Source: a bacterium
GTDB lineage: Bacteria > Krumholzibacteriota > Krumholzibacteriia > LZORAL124-64-63
NCBI GenBank assembly: GCA_016712675.1
Contig: JADJQR010000001.1
Span: forward strand, 1,550,001 to 1,614,000
Direction of reading: 5' to 3'
Length of the DNA: 64,000 bases
Position numbers and translations under genes: made by a program. Below the pieces are notes generated by a model. The model worked only from the letters and a program-made list of their open reading frames with translations, ran no database searches and was not told the DNA's origin. Positions 7,883 through 15,009 of the stretch are shown piece after piece (the first letter of the stretch is position 1; each line of letters opens with the position of its first letter).

Positions 7883-9229
7883 TCAGGGCTGCTGCGGCGA
7901 GGCCGCGGGCTGCGGTTCGACGTACGACTCGGCGACCACCTTGCGGACCTCCGCCTCGGCGCCGGGCAGGATCCTCACGGGCGACTCCGCCTCGAGCCGG
8001 GCCAGGATCTCCAGCATCTGCTGACGCGAGGCGTCCTGGCGCATCCGCGCCAGAATACGGTCGCGGCACTGCGCCAGGGGAAGCGGCTGCGCCGGCTCCA
8101 CCTCGACGACCTGGGCGACGACCCAGCCCTCGGGCACCTCGTACGCCTCGGGCGTGAAACCGACCCGCAGGTCCTCGGCCTTGATGCCCATCTGCTCGGG
8201 AAAGAGCCAGGACTCGGGGAACGGCGGTGCACCTTCCACAACGCGCTTGTCGTTGCCCGTCAGCCACCGCACGGAGGCGCCCTTGAGGATCCGCTCGCGG
8301 AGCGCCTCGGCGTCCTCCTTCGAGCGGGCCTTGAGGCTGGCCATCTTCAGGCGGGGGCTGGACATGTACTCGGACTGGTGCTGCCGGTAGAAGTGGGACA
8401 CCTCGGGGTCGGCCGGCGCGAAGTCGATCTGCGCAAGCACGCGCAGCGCTTCCTCGAGGATCGCCGCGCGCTCGAAGCGGCGGTAGAGCATCCGCATGCG
8501 CGGCGTCTGGTCCATCTTCTGGGCACGGATCTGGCGCGCGGTGACCGCGTCGGCCATGAACTCCCGCATGATCTCGTCGCGGCGCTGCGCGGCTTCCGGC
8601 TTGCCGACCAGCCCGTGGAATTCCGTGAAGCGGAGCTGGCGCGTGAAGTCGGCCACCGTGAAGGTGCGGTTGCCGGGCAGGCGGCCGAGCATCTCGGAGC
8701 TGTCGCGCAGGCGCTTCTGCATGGCGGGCTCCGCCGAGCCGTAGTCGAGCGAACGCAGCAGGACCGAGTCGACCGAGGCGCCCCACGTGCGTGCCAGGTC
8801 GTCGAGGTAGGACTGCACGGCGAGGCGACGCGCATCGCGGTAGTCGGCCTGCGACTCGGGAACGGACAGCGCCACCGAGTCGAGCAGCGCCTTCATGCAC
8901 TCCTGGCGTACCACGGACCACGCCTGATTGCGGACGACGGCTTCCTGATCCAGGCCCATGCGCAGGCCTTCCTGGACCAGGAGCTGGTTCTGGGTCAGCC
9001 GCCTGAGGATCGGCTGCGGGTCGTCCAGCTTCACCGGTGCGTTCGCGGAGTTTCGCGCGTTCATCAGGGCCAGCTCGATCTCGAGATCCACGGTCGTCAG
9101 CGTGTCGGACCCGACCACCGCCAGCGGGACCGGGTTGTCGGCTGCCCCTGGGCTGGCCGCCACAGGGCCGGCGACCATGAACAGGACCGTGGCGGCGAGG
9201 CCGCCCAGGAATCGCTCGCGGCACGTCAT
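7883..9229 (-). CDS. Periplasmic PpiC/SurA-type peptidyl-prolyl isomerase or chaperone
   Basis: Protein of 448 residues, starting at ATG 9229, which overlaps the stop of the preceding gene in an ATGA junction and has GGAGGAAG eight bases upstream. A signal peptide (LGGLAATVLFMVAGPVAA) is followed by a SurA-like N-terminal helical region with the typical VVGSDTLTTVDLE opening and ILRRLTQNQLLVQEG. A helical middle follows, then a parvulin-like segment near residues 295-400, with SRPRLKMASLKA-like and GWVVAQVVEVEPA strands. The parvulin domain is divergent, so catalysis is uncertain and chaperone action may dominate. Prolyl isomerases of this type accompany filament cytochromes in Geobacter, which fits a role in folding or delivering the cytochromes beside it. 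The gene is 16 bases upstream of the 42-heme gene. Confidence 0.8.
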   Translation of the reverse strand: MTCRERFLGGLAATVLFMVAGPVAASPGAADNPVPLAVVGSDTLTTVDLEIELALMNARNSANAPVKLDDPQPILRRLTQNQLLVQEGLRMGLDQEAVVRNQAWSVVRQECMKALLDSVALSVPESQADYRDARRLAVQSYLDDLARTWGASVDSVLLRSLDYGSAEPAMQKRLRDSSEMLGRLPGNRTFTVADFTRQLRFTEFHGLVGKPEAAQRRDEIMREFMADAVTARQIRAQKMDQTPRMRMLYRRFERAAILEEALRVLAQIDFAPADPEVSHFYRQHQSEYMSSPRLKMASLKARSKEDAEALRERILKGASVRWLTGNDKRVVEGAPPFPESWLFPEQMGIKAEDLRVGFTPEAYEVPEGWVVAQVVEVEPAQPLPLAQCRDRILARMRQDASRQQMLEILARLEAESPVRILPGAEAEVRKVVAESYVEPQPAASPQQP

Positions 9230-10290
9230 GATGCGTCTTCCTCCAGGTAACCGAGAAGGCGTGACCACACGCGGCGGGCCGCTGCCCTGATCCGCGCCGG
9301 CTCGCCGGGGTGATCGATCCTGCCGAACCAGCCCTGGACCGGGCCGCCTGCGAGATGCGCCGAGAAGGCGTGATCCACCAATCCAGTGCGCAGGTCGAGC
9401 AGGCGCACACTGAACGCGAACTCCGACAGGCTCGTCCGGCCGGGGACCGCGCTCTCGCCGGCTTCCGGTGACATGTCGACGCGGCCCGTCTCGCCGAACG
9501 ACACGATCTCCGGCGCCACGGCGTGCTCGACACGGCAGCTCTGCCGCAGCACGTCCCGAGCCCTGCTGTCAAGGCGCTCGAGGTCGCAGCCCGCCGCTGC
9601 GGCGGCGCCCGCGGCGAGCGCGGGATCCAGCGGGCGCCAGCGGCCTTCGGCCAGCACCGCCGCGAGCAGGCTCGCAGTAGCCAAGCGCGCCGTGTCGGGG
9701 CCCAGGCCGATCGCGTGGGCCGGCAGCACCAGGACCACCGGACCGTCGCCGGGCGGCGCCAGTTGCGGCACGGCTTGCTTGAGGGCGCGGGCAAGGACGG
9801 CCTGCCAAGGTTCACCGGTGGCGCCGGCCTCGGCTTCGGCGAAGGCCACACCCACAAGCGTGCCGTCCGTCGCGGCGACGGCCCGAACCGTCGCAGCCAG
9901 CCGGCCGCCCTGGACCAGCAGGGACACGGCCACCAGGGCGTCGACGCGCACCGCCGTCGCCAGATCGGCCAGAAATCGCGGGTCCAGACTGTCGCCCGTG
10001 CGCACGACGTGGCGACGTACCACGTTCTCGGTGACGGCGCGGTCGGCCACCGTGACACCGCGCGACTGCAGGATCGCCGCGACGAGGTCGAGCGTGGCGG
10101 CACGAAGCTCGGCAGCGCCGGCCGGCAGTTGCGGGGACGGGGCGCCGAGCAGGTGCACCACCACGGCTACGGAGTCCGGACCGTCGTCCGCCGCCGGTGC
10201 CGGCGTCGCGGGCAGCATCCATAGTCCGGCCAGCGCGGCCAGACCGGCCAGCGCCCACGCGTGCGGATGCCTGCCAAGCACGGCTTTCAT
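9226..10290 (-). CDS. Exported protein with CsgG/TolB-N-like features, unknown role
   Basis: Protein of 354 residues with an N-terminal hydrophobic leader (ALAGLAALAGLWMLPATPAPAA). The region of residues 45-150 alternates predicted strands and helices in the order seen in CsgG/TolB-N/LpoB-type folds: an AVVVHLLG strand, a long helix, RGVTVADR, a helix, DALVAVSLLVQ, and a final strand with ATDGTLVG. No lipobox is seen. The C-terminal half has no recognisable motif. Its ATG overlaps the stop of the lipoprotein gene in TGATG, and its own stop overlaps the isomerase start, so all three are translationally coupled. An envelope role in assembly or export of the cytochrome machinery is inferred from this coupling only. 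Confidence 0.65.
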   Translation of the reverse strand: MKAVLGRHPHAWALAGLAALAGLWMLPATPAPAADDGPDSVAVVVHLLGAPSPQLPAGAAELRAATLDLVAAILQSRGVTVADRAVTENVVRRHVVRTGDSLDPRFLADLATAVRVDALVAVSLLVQGGRLAATVRAVAATDGTLVGVAFAEAEAGATGEPWQAVLARALKQAVPQLAPPGDGPVVLVLPAHAIGLGPDTARLATASLLAAVLAEGRWRPLDPALAAGAAAAAGCDLERLDSRARDVLRQSCRVEHAVAPEIVSFGETGRVDMSPEAGESAVPGRTSLSEFAFSVRLLDLRTGLVDHAFSAHLAGGPVQGWFGRIDHPGEPARIRAAARRVWSRLLGYLEEDAS

Positions 10291-10871
10291 CAGAACAGCG
10301 TACCCAGTGCCGCCCGCACGTTTTCGCGCGCCACCGCGAAGGCGCTGGCGCTACCGCCGCCGAAGAGCTTCCGGCCCAGCGACGCGCCGTCGGTCCGGAT
10401 CTGCGACGACCACACGACGCGACCGGTCTGGGCTTCACACAGCTGGTAGGTGGCGGTCACGACCTGCGTCGGATTCGCGTGGCTCCGCTCGGTGCCGTAC
10501 TCCTCGACGGTGGCGAAGAAGACGGCATCGGCCTTCAGGCGGGAGCCCAGGGACTGCACCTGCTGCGGGCTGAGGATGGCGTCCGGATGGAGCTTCATTT
10601 CGGCCACCGCGGCCAGCACCTCGCCGCGGTCGAGGACCTCGACTTCGTTCCGTTCCAGCAACTCGGTCAGGAAGACCGACTGGACGCGCTGCCCACCGTA
10701 GACATCCTGGCTCAGGTTGTAGAACGGATAGACGGCTACGCGCCGGATGAAGCTGAAATCGACATCATCACGGATGAACTGGCTGGCCCCGGAGCCGCAG
10801 CCTCCGGCCGCCAGGACCAACGCCGCGGCCAGAACCGCCGCGCCCCATCGCCAACGTCGCCTGCTTCGCAT
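10290..10871 (-). CDS. GNA1162/CsgG-like outer-membrane lipoprotein
   Basis: Lipoprotein of 193 residues. ATG 10871 has AAAGGA seven bases upstream and gives a leader with the lipobox LAAGGC (Cys near residue 25). The mature part reads IRRVAVYPFYNLS, VQSVFLTELLERNEVEVLDRGEVLAAVAEM, then ADAVFFATVEEYG and a strand ending in ATYQLCEAQTGRVVWSS. This is the arrangement of the CsgG/GNA1162 family: a strand, a helix, a VxDR motif, and a second strand pair. In curli systems CsgG forms a secretion pore, but shorter relatives are lipoproteins of unknown function. The protein lacks the length of CsgG, so pore formation cannot be assumed. It lies between the beta-barrel gene and the coupled envelope protein gene. 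Confidence 0.75.
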   Translation of the reverse strand: MRSRRRWRWGAAVLAAALVLAAGGCGSGASQFIRDDVDFSFIRRVAVYPFYNLSQDVYGGQRVQSVFLTELLERNEVEVLDRGEVLAAVAEMKLHPDAILSPQQVQSLGSRLKADAVFFATVEEYGTERSHANPTQVVTATYQLCEAQTGRVVWSSQIRTDGASLGRKLFGGGSASAFAVARENVRAALGTLF

Positions 10872-10925
10872 TGCTCGTCCTTTCGCGGGTCCCCGGACGA
10901 TCCCGTCCAAGCTGTAAAACCGCCG

Positions 10926-13124
10926 CTAAAAAGTCCAGTATCCCCGGGCGTGGAAGCTGACGGGGCCGCTGGTCCGCCCCTGGAACTTCTCGTAGTGCTT
11001 CTCGATACCCGCCGACAGGAACAGCCGGGGGCGCGCCTGCCAGTCCATCGAGGCGCCGCCGCCCCGCCGCAACTGGTCGATCCGCGTGTCCTGGTAGTCG
11101 TTCGCCTGCAGCGTGAGCAGCACGCTGCCGCCCTGCCACGGACTCCAGGACGCGGCGTTGCGCAGCGTCCAGTCGCGCACGTCGCGTTCCTGGCTCGTGT
11201 ACTGGCTCCAGATCGTGAACTGGGGCGCGACCTCCCAGTGGGCGTCGATCTGCGTCGTGTTGTAGCTCGTGAATCCGGGGCCGGCTTCGCGCCCTACCCA
11301 GCGGATGGCGCGCGACAGGTCGAAGCGCAGCCCAGGGCGCGGCGCGCTGCGGATCTCCGAGGTGGACACCCAGCTGTCCGAGTCGCTGGTGCCACTTTCG
11401 CTCGTCCGCCAGCCACGGGTCACGCGCTGACTGAAGGACAGCGCCGGGGCGGCGCGCCACGTCGCGTCGGCGGCCACCGACTCGGTCGTGAAGCGCGCGT
11501 CGTAGTTGTCGTCGGCAACGCGCGACCATGCGACCCGGGCCGACAGGCGCCCGGGGGCCTGCCGCGTCATCGAGACCATCTGCGAATTGGCCCGTGTGCC
11601 GAGGCCCGACGGGCTTTCCTCGACGGCCCACTGCGATTGTGCGCTGGCCAGCCAGACGCCGAGGCGCCAGTGCGCGGTCGCGCCATGGTTGCGTCGATCC
11701 AACATGCCGCCGCCTGCGCTCGAGCGCCGGTCGAGCATCGAGTCCAGGCGGAGCCGCAGCCGCGTGTGCGGCCGGTAATCCAGCTCGCCCTGCAGCAGCG
11801 TCCGGTTCTGATCCTGCCGCGATTCGGGGCGGTCGTCGGTCACGGCCTGCCGCACCTCGAACTCGGTCACGAACAGGTCGTCCATCGTGGCGCCGAGCTT
11901 GCGGTCGACCAGCTTGATGCGGCGGTGCGTGATCGTCGCGGGGAAGGAGAACTCCCAGCCCTGCTCGCCCGTCTCGAGATCGACGAAGCGCGCCGTCCAG
12001 GCGTCCGGAGGCAGCGGCTGGCCCCAGTCGCGGTTCTCCGCATCGTCGCTGACGTAGACGTCCCACTGGATGATCTCGGCGATGAACGTCAGGCGGCGGT
12101 CCACGCGCAGGAACGCCGCGTCCATCGCCACGGGTTCACCGAAATCGAGGTAGATGTTGCGGTAGTCGCCGCCGTAGTCGCGACCGCGCGGCGCGTTGTC
12201 GCCAAGGTTGATCACGGTGGATGTCGTCCGGTCGTTGTCGTAGAGCGCCGGCACCGGCTCCGGCTGGGCCTCGAGCGGGTCCTGGAGCGACGGCGTGTCA
12301 TCGATCCAGAAACCCCCGGCCGAGGGCAGCAGATACTGGAGCGAGGACTGCCCGTCGAAGCGGTCGCGCTGGTCGAAGCGGCTGTGTAGCACGGTCCAGG
12401 CGGCGCGGCCGCGTCCCTCGGCGAAGCCGCGGTCGCCCTGGTAGGTGGCCTGGACCGTGCGGAACGTCGTTCGCAGGCCGGTGGTCACCGAGCGCAGGTC
12501 GATCCGGGACAGCCTCGCCTGGAGGTTGTCGTGGGGGGTTACCTGCCAGCGCGCCGTGGCGCTGCCCTGGTCCTCGCGGTTCTCGCGGTCGGCATCCACG
12601 CCGCGGCGCCAGGAGGTCCGGCGGCTCAGGCTGAGGTTGAGATCCAGCGTTCCCGGGCGCGCGGTCGACCACAGTCCGTACTCGAGGCTGTCGTCGCGGA
12701 GGTTGGGCGTGCCCGCCAGCTCCTGGTCGGCGCGATTGGCCCGGCCATAGATGTTCGTGCGCACCCCGGCCACCTGCCAGGAGAGGTTCGCTGACGGCGT
12801 CTGCACGACCAGCCGGCTGTCGACGGTGGCGCCGGCCGCGGTGCCGGACAGGATGTCCCGCCGCACAAGGTACTGCAGCTGCAGCGACGAGCGTCCCCAC
12901 AGCCGGCGCATCTCGTCCAGGCTGTACAGCTCGCGGCGGTCATCACTCTCGATCGTCTGGTCCCCGGTACGGCCTTCCTGGTGGGTGGTGCGGATGTCCA
13001 CGCGTCCGTCGAGCGCCAGTGCGTCGCCTGCCACCGCGGCCCAGGACAGCCAGACCGCGCAGGCGATCCCGACGTACCGGCGCGCGGTCGGGCAGGGGCG
13101 GCGGCGATCGTGCGGCGGCAGCAT
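10926..13124 (-). CDS. Outer-membrane beta-barrel protein with discoidin-like insert
   Basis: Protein of 732 residues. The ATG at 13124 gives a signal peptide (YVGIACAVWLSWAAVAGDALA) and leaves room for a promoter upstream. Most of the mature protein is alternating amphipathic strands with aromatic girdles, such as RLRLRLDSML and SVLLTLQANDY. It ends in a terminal Phe (SFHARGYWTF), the C-terminal signature for BAM-assembled barrels. Residues of about 300-430 form a globular insert resembling a discoidin/F5-8C fold, with a YRNIYLDFGEPV opening and THRRIKLVDRK near its end. A barrel encoded with multiheme cytochromes is expected to be the outer-membrane pore of an electron conduit, or an anchor for the extracellular cytochrome. 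Which of these applies cannot be read from the sequence. Confidence 0.75.
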   Translation of the reverse strand: MLPPHDRRRPCPTARRYVGIACAVWLSWAAVAGDALALDGRVDIRTTHQEGRTGDQTIESDDRRELYSLDEMRRLWGRSSLQLQYLVRRDILSGTAAGATVDSRLVVQTPSANLSWQVAGVRTNIYGRANRADQELAGTPNLRDDSLEYGLWSTARPGTLDLNLSLSRRTSWRRGVDADRENREDQGSATARWQVTPHDNLQARLSRIDLRSVTTGLRTTFRTVQATYQGDRGFAEGRGRAAWTVLHSRFDQRDRFDGQSSLQYLLPSAGGFWIDDTPSLQDPLEAQPEPVPALYDNDRTTSTVINLGDNAPRGRDYGGDYRNIYLDFGEPVAMDAAFLRVDRRLTFIAEIIQWDVYVSDDAENRDWGQPLPPDAWTARFVDLETGEQGWEFSFPATITHRRIKLVDRKLGATMDDLFVTEFEVRQAVTDDRPESRQDQNRTLLQGELDYRPHTRLRLRLDSMLDRRSSAGGGMLDRRNHGATAHWRLGVWLASAQSQWAVEESPSGLGTRANSQMVSMTRQAPGRLSARVAWSRVADDNYDARFTTESVAADATWRAAPALSFSQRVTRGWRTSESGTSDSDSWVSTSEIRSAPRPGLRFDLSRAIRWVGREAGPGFTSYNTTQIDAHWEVAPQFTIWSQYTSQERDVRDWTLRNAASWSPWQGGSVLLTLQANDYQDTRIDQLRRGGGASMDWQARPRLFLSAGIEKHYEKFQGRTSGPVSFHARGYWTF

Positions 13125-13248
13125 GGTGATGTCCGCAGTCTCGGCTGGAGTCTCCAGCGCCGTGACGGCACCGGTCGTCAGCGACGGAGCCCGCGTCAAG
13201 CCGCGTAACCCCTTGTCGCCAGACGCATTTTGGGACGACTGAGTTAAA

Positions 13249-13277
13249 AAAATAACAAACAGGACGAAAATAAGCAA
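13249..13277 (-). promoter_or_regulatory. Candidate sigma-70 promoter for the beta-barrel to 42-heme operon
   Basis: In an A/T-rich patch, minus-strand TTGCTT (13277-13272) and TATTTT (13254-13249) are 17 bases apart. Transcription would start near 13241, about 115 bases before the ATG at 13124. The -10 element is weak, so confidence is moderate. Confidence 0.45.
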
Positions 13278-13320
13278 TCATGAACTGTGAAATCCCAGCG
13301 GAAACCGGGGGATACCGGAC

Positions 13321-14172
13321 CTATTCGACCGCCATCATGGTCGCTACCAACGCCCGGCGCGCGGTTGACGGCTGGGGGTTGCGGAGCTGATGGCAACCCA
13401 GGCACAGGTCGTACGGCTGCTCGAACGCCACCAGTAGGTCGGGCGTGGCCGCCGTCAGGTTGTGGCAGGTCTGGCACTCCAGCCGTCCCTCGAACAGGCG
13501 CAGCCGCTCGTCAAGATGCTCCCGGATGGTACGCTCATCGTGGCCGCTGCCGGCCACGACCTCGATGCCCAGGGGGTGCGTTGCATGGGGGCTGAAGGTC
13601 TGGACCTGATTGCCGGTCTCGAGCAGCCAGGGCGAACTGGTTCCAGCGGCATGACAATTCAAGCAAGCCTCACTGGGGCTCTGGTCGGCCAGCAGGGAGG
13701 CGTCCCGGTGATAGAGCTCGGCGGCGGCGCGATGGGCCGGCGACAGGTTGCCCAACGGGGCGCCGTCGGTATGGCAGGCGGCGCAGTGCCCCGCGGTCGC
13801 CCGCGCCAGGCGTGCATCGCCCGAACGCAGGTCGCCGGCGGCGGTCCTGACACGGCCCGCGTCGTGGAACAGGTGGCAGCCGACGCAGTCGGCCGCGGCG
13901 TCGGCATGGAAACCCAGCGCGGTGCCGACGCCGGCCGCCGGGCGGTTGACGGCGCGGTGGCATTCCCGACAGGCGCGCGATTGCGGGTCGGGCGTGCCGG
14001 GCATGGCGGCCGTTTCGGCCCTGGCCGCCGTCCGCCCGTGGCAGAGCGCGCAGGAGATCCCCTCGTGCGGACGGGTTCCATCGGCCCGAAGCGGGCCGGC
14101 CGAGGCGGCACTGCCGGTCAGCAGGAGCAGGAGGGCCAAGCTGGCTAGGTGCGGACGCAAGGTGACGTTCAT
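13321..14172 (-). CDS. Secreted heptaheme cytochrome c
   Basis: Protein of 283 residues beginning at ATG 14172 (MNVTLRPH), with a clear signal peptide ending SAASA; two in-frame ATGs at 14181 and 14184 are alternatives. Seven CXXCH sites are present: CALCH, CRECH, CVGCH, CAACH, CLNCH, CQTCH and CLGCH. Additional His residues (RPHEG, LGFHAD, LFHDAG, YHRDAS, SPHATHP) could be distal ligands. Only the first CXXCH pairs look like a doubled-CXXCH domain; the rest are more widely spaced and unlike the neighbouring OmcS types. It is the first cytochrome of the locus, so a role as periplasmic donor to the outer-membrane parts is plausible but unproven. The downstream operon starts after a gap of 196 bases with its own candidate promoter. 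Confidence 0.85.
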   Translation of the reverse strand: MNVTLRPHLASLALLLLLTGSAASAGPLRADGTRPHEGISCALCHGRTAARAETAAMPGTPDPQSRACRECHRAVNRPAAGVGTALGFHADAAADCVGCHLFHDAGRVRTAAGDLRSGDARLARATAGHCAACHTDGAPLGNLSPAHRAAAELYHRDASLLADQSPSEACLNCHAAGTSSPWLLETGNQVQTFSPHATHPLGIEVVAGSGHDERTIREHLDERLRLFEGRLECQTCHNLTAATPDLLVAFEQPYDLCLGCHQLRNPQPSTARRALVATMMAVE

Positions 14173-14474
14173 GGTAGGCATCATCGACCCGTGTTTGATG
14201 CACTTGAACCATATTTGATCTTTAATGTGTCTCATGGGCGACACGAGTGTCTCCGGGAGTGAGCAGCGGCCATTCGCGCCGATACACCGTCGTCCGGAAG
14301 TGCTACGATCAGAGCTCGGAAACCCGCTTCCCGCAGGCGATTGACTGTTTCGGGAGGATGCGGGGCGCCAAGCGCGCTGGCACATGCTTTGCGTTGCCGG
14401 GAGTTTATGCCGTTGCGGCAGGGACCCGGCGTCAGCACGGGGCTGCCGTTCGCGCGGGTCCACTGGGAGAAGGC
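14173..14474. other. Divergent intergenic region between the cytochrome locus and the kinase operon
   Basis: About 300 bases separate the divergent starts at 14172 and 14475. Bases 14185-14225 are A/T-rich and probably carry the minus-strand promoter of the heptaheme gene, but no pair of boxes matches well. The plus-strand half contains a strong sigma-54 site at 14378-14392. Longer open frames run through the region on the plus strand, but they lack a ribosome-binding site and protein-like composition, so I see no gene here. Confidence 0.5.
14378..14392 (+). promoter_or_regulatory. Sigma-54 (-24/-12) promoter for the kinase operon
   Basis: TGGCAC (14378-14383), five bases, then TTGC (14389-14392) matches the RpoN consensus exactly, with the invariant GG and GC ten bases apart. 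Transcription would start near 14404, about 70 bases before the ATG at 14475. The operon encodes an NtrY-like kinase, and NtrY/NtrX-type systems are typical partners of sigma-54. Confidence 0.65.
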
Positions 14475-14975
14475 ATGGACGAGGGTCGACGGGCAGCCAG
14501 GCAGGCCGGACGTGGGCGGAGATTGACTTCCGCACAGGTCGCCGCGCTGTGGCTGGCGCTGGCGCTCGGGGCGCCGGTTGCCGCCGGGGACCCGGAGCCG
14601 CCCCGTTCGGCGGACGAAAGCGCCGGACCGGTGTTCGCGCGCGTGGCCGCGGCCTTCGAAGCCGGCGAGGCGTCCGCATTGGCCGACCTCGTCCATCGCG
14701 ACGGCCTGCGCGTGTCCGGCCACAACGAACGCGCCGGGGAGTACAGTCCCGCCCAGGCGGTGTACTTCTTCCGCAATCTCTTCCAAGCCCAGCGGACCCT
14801 GCTGTTCACCTTCCGCAAGACCCAGGACGAGGCGTCCGGACGATTCGCGCGCGCGATGGCCGACTGGAAGCGTCGGCGCGTCGATTCCGAAAGGGTCGTC
14901 GAGCAGCAGCTGCTGCTGGTCCTGGCCCGGGAGGACGGCCAGTGGCGACTGGCCGAGATCACGATGATGCGCTAG
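14475..14975 (+). CDS. Secreted NTF2-like (DUF4783-like) protein
   Basis: Protein of 166 residues. ATG 14475 is preceded by GGGAGAAGG and gives a leader with a hydrophobic core (VAALWLALALGAPVAA). The mature part follows the NTF2-like pattern of small proteins resembling DUF4783: a helix (VFARVAAAFEAGEASALADLV), GLRVSG, then YSPAQAVYFFRNLF, a FTFRKTQ strand, and a closing strand with QWRLAEITMM. The fold suggests a small ligand-binding or scaffolding protein with no evident catalytic residues. It opens the sigma-54 operon, 34 bases ahead of the large kinase gene. The family call is moderately sure; the function is unknown. Confidence 0.65.
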   Translation: MDEGRRAARQAGRGRRLTSAQVAALWLALALGAPVAAGDPEPPRSADESAGPVFARVAAAFEAGEASALADLVHRDGLRVSGHNERAGEYSPAQAVYFFRNLFQAQRTLLFTFRKTQDEASGRFARAMADWKRRRVDSERVVEQQLLLVLAREDGQWRLAEITMMR

Positions 14976-15009
14976 CGGTGCGGTCCGTTCACGATCCAGG
15001 AGGCCGTGG

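Noticed and set aside
10197-12389. Open frame of about 730 codons on the plus strand opposite the beta-barrel and lipoprotein genes
   Set aside because: Low-complexity Arg/Ala/His composition with no family motif; the minus strand holds coupled genes with signal peptides and a lipobox.
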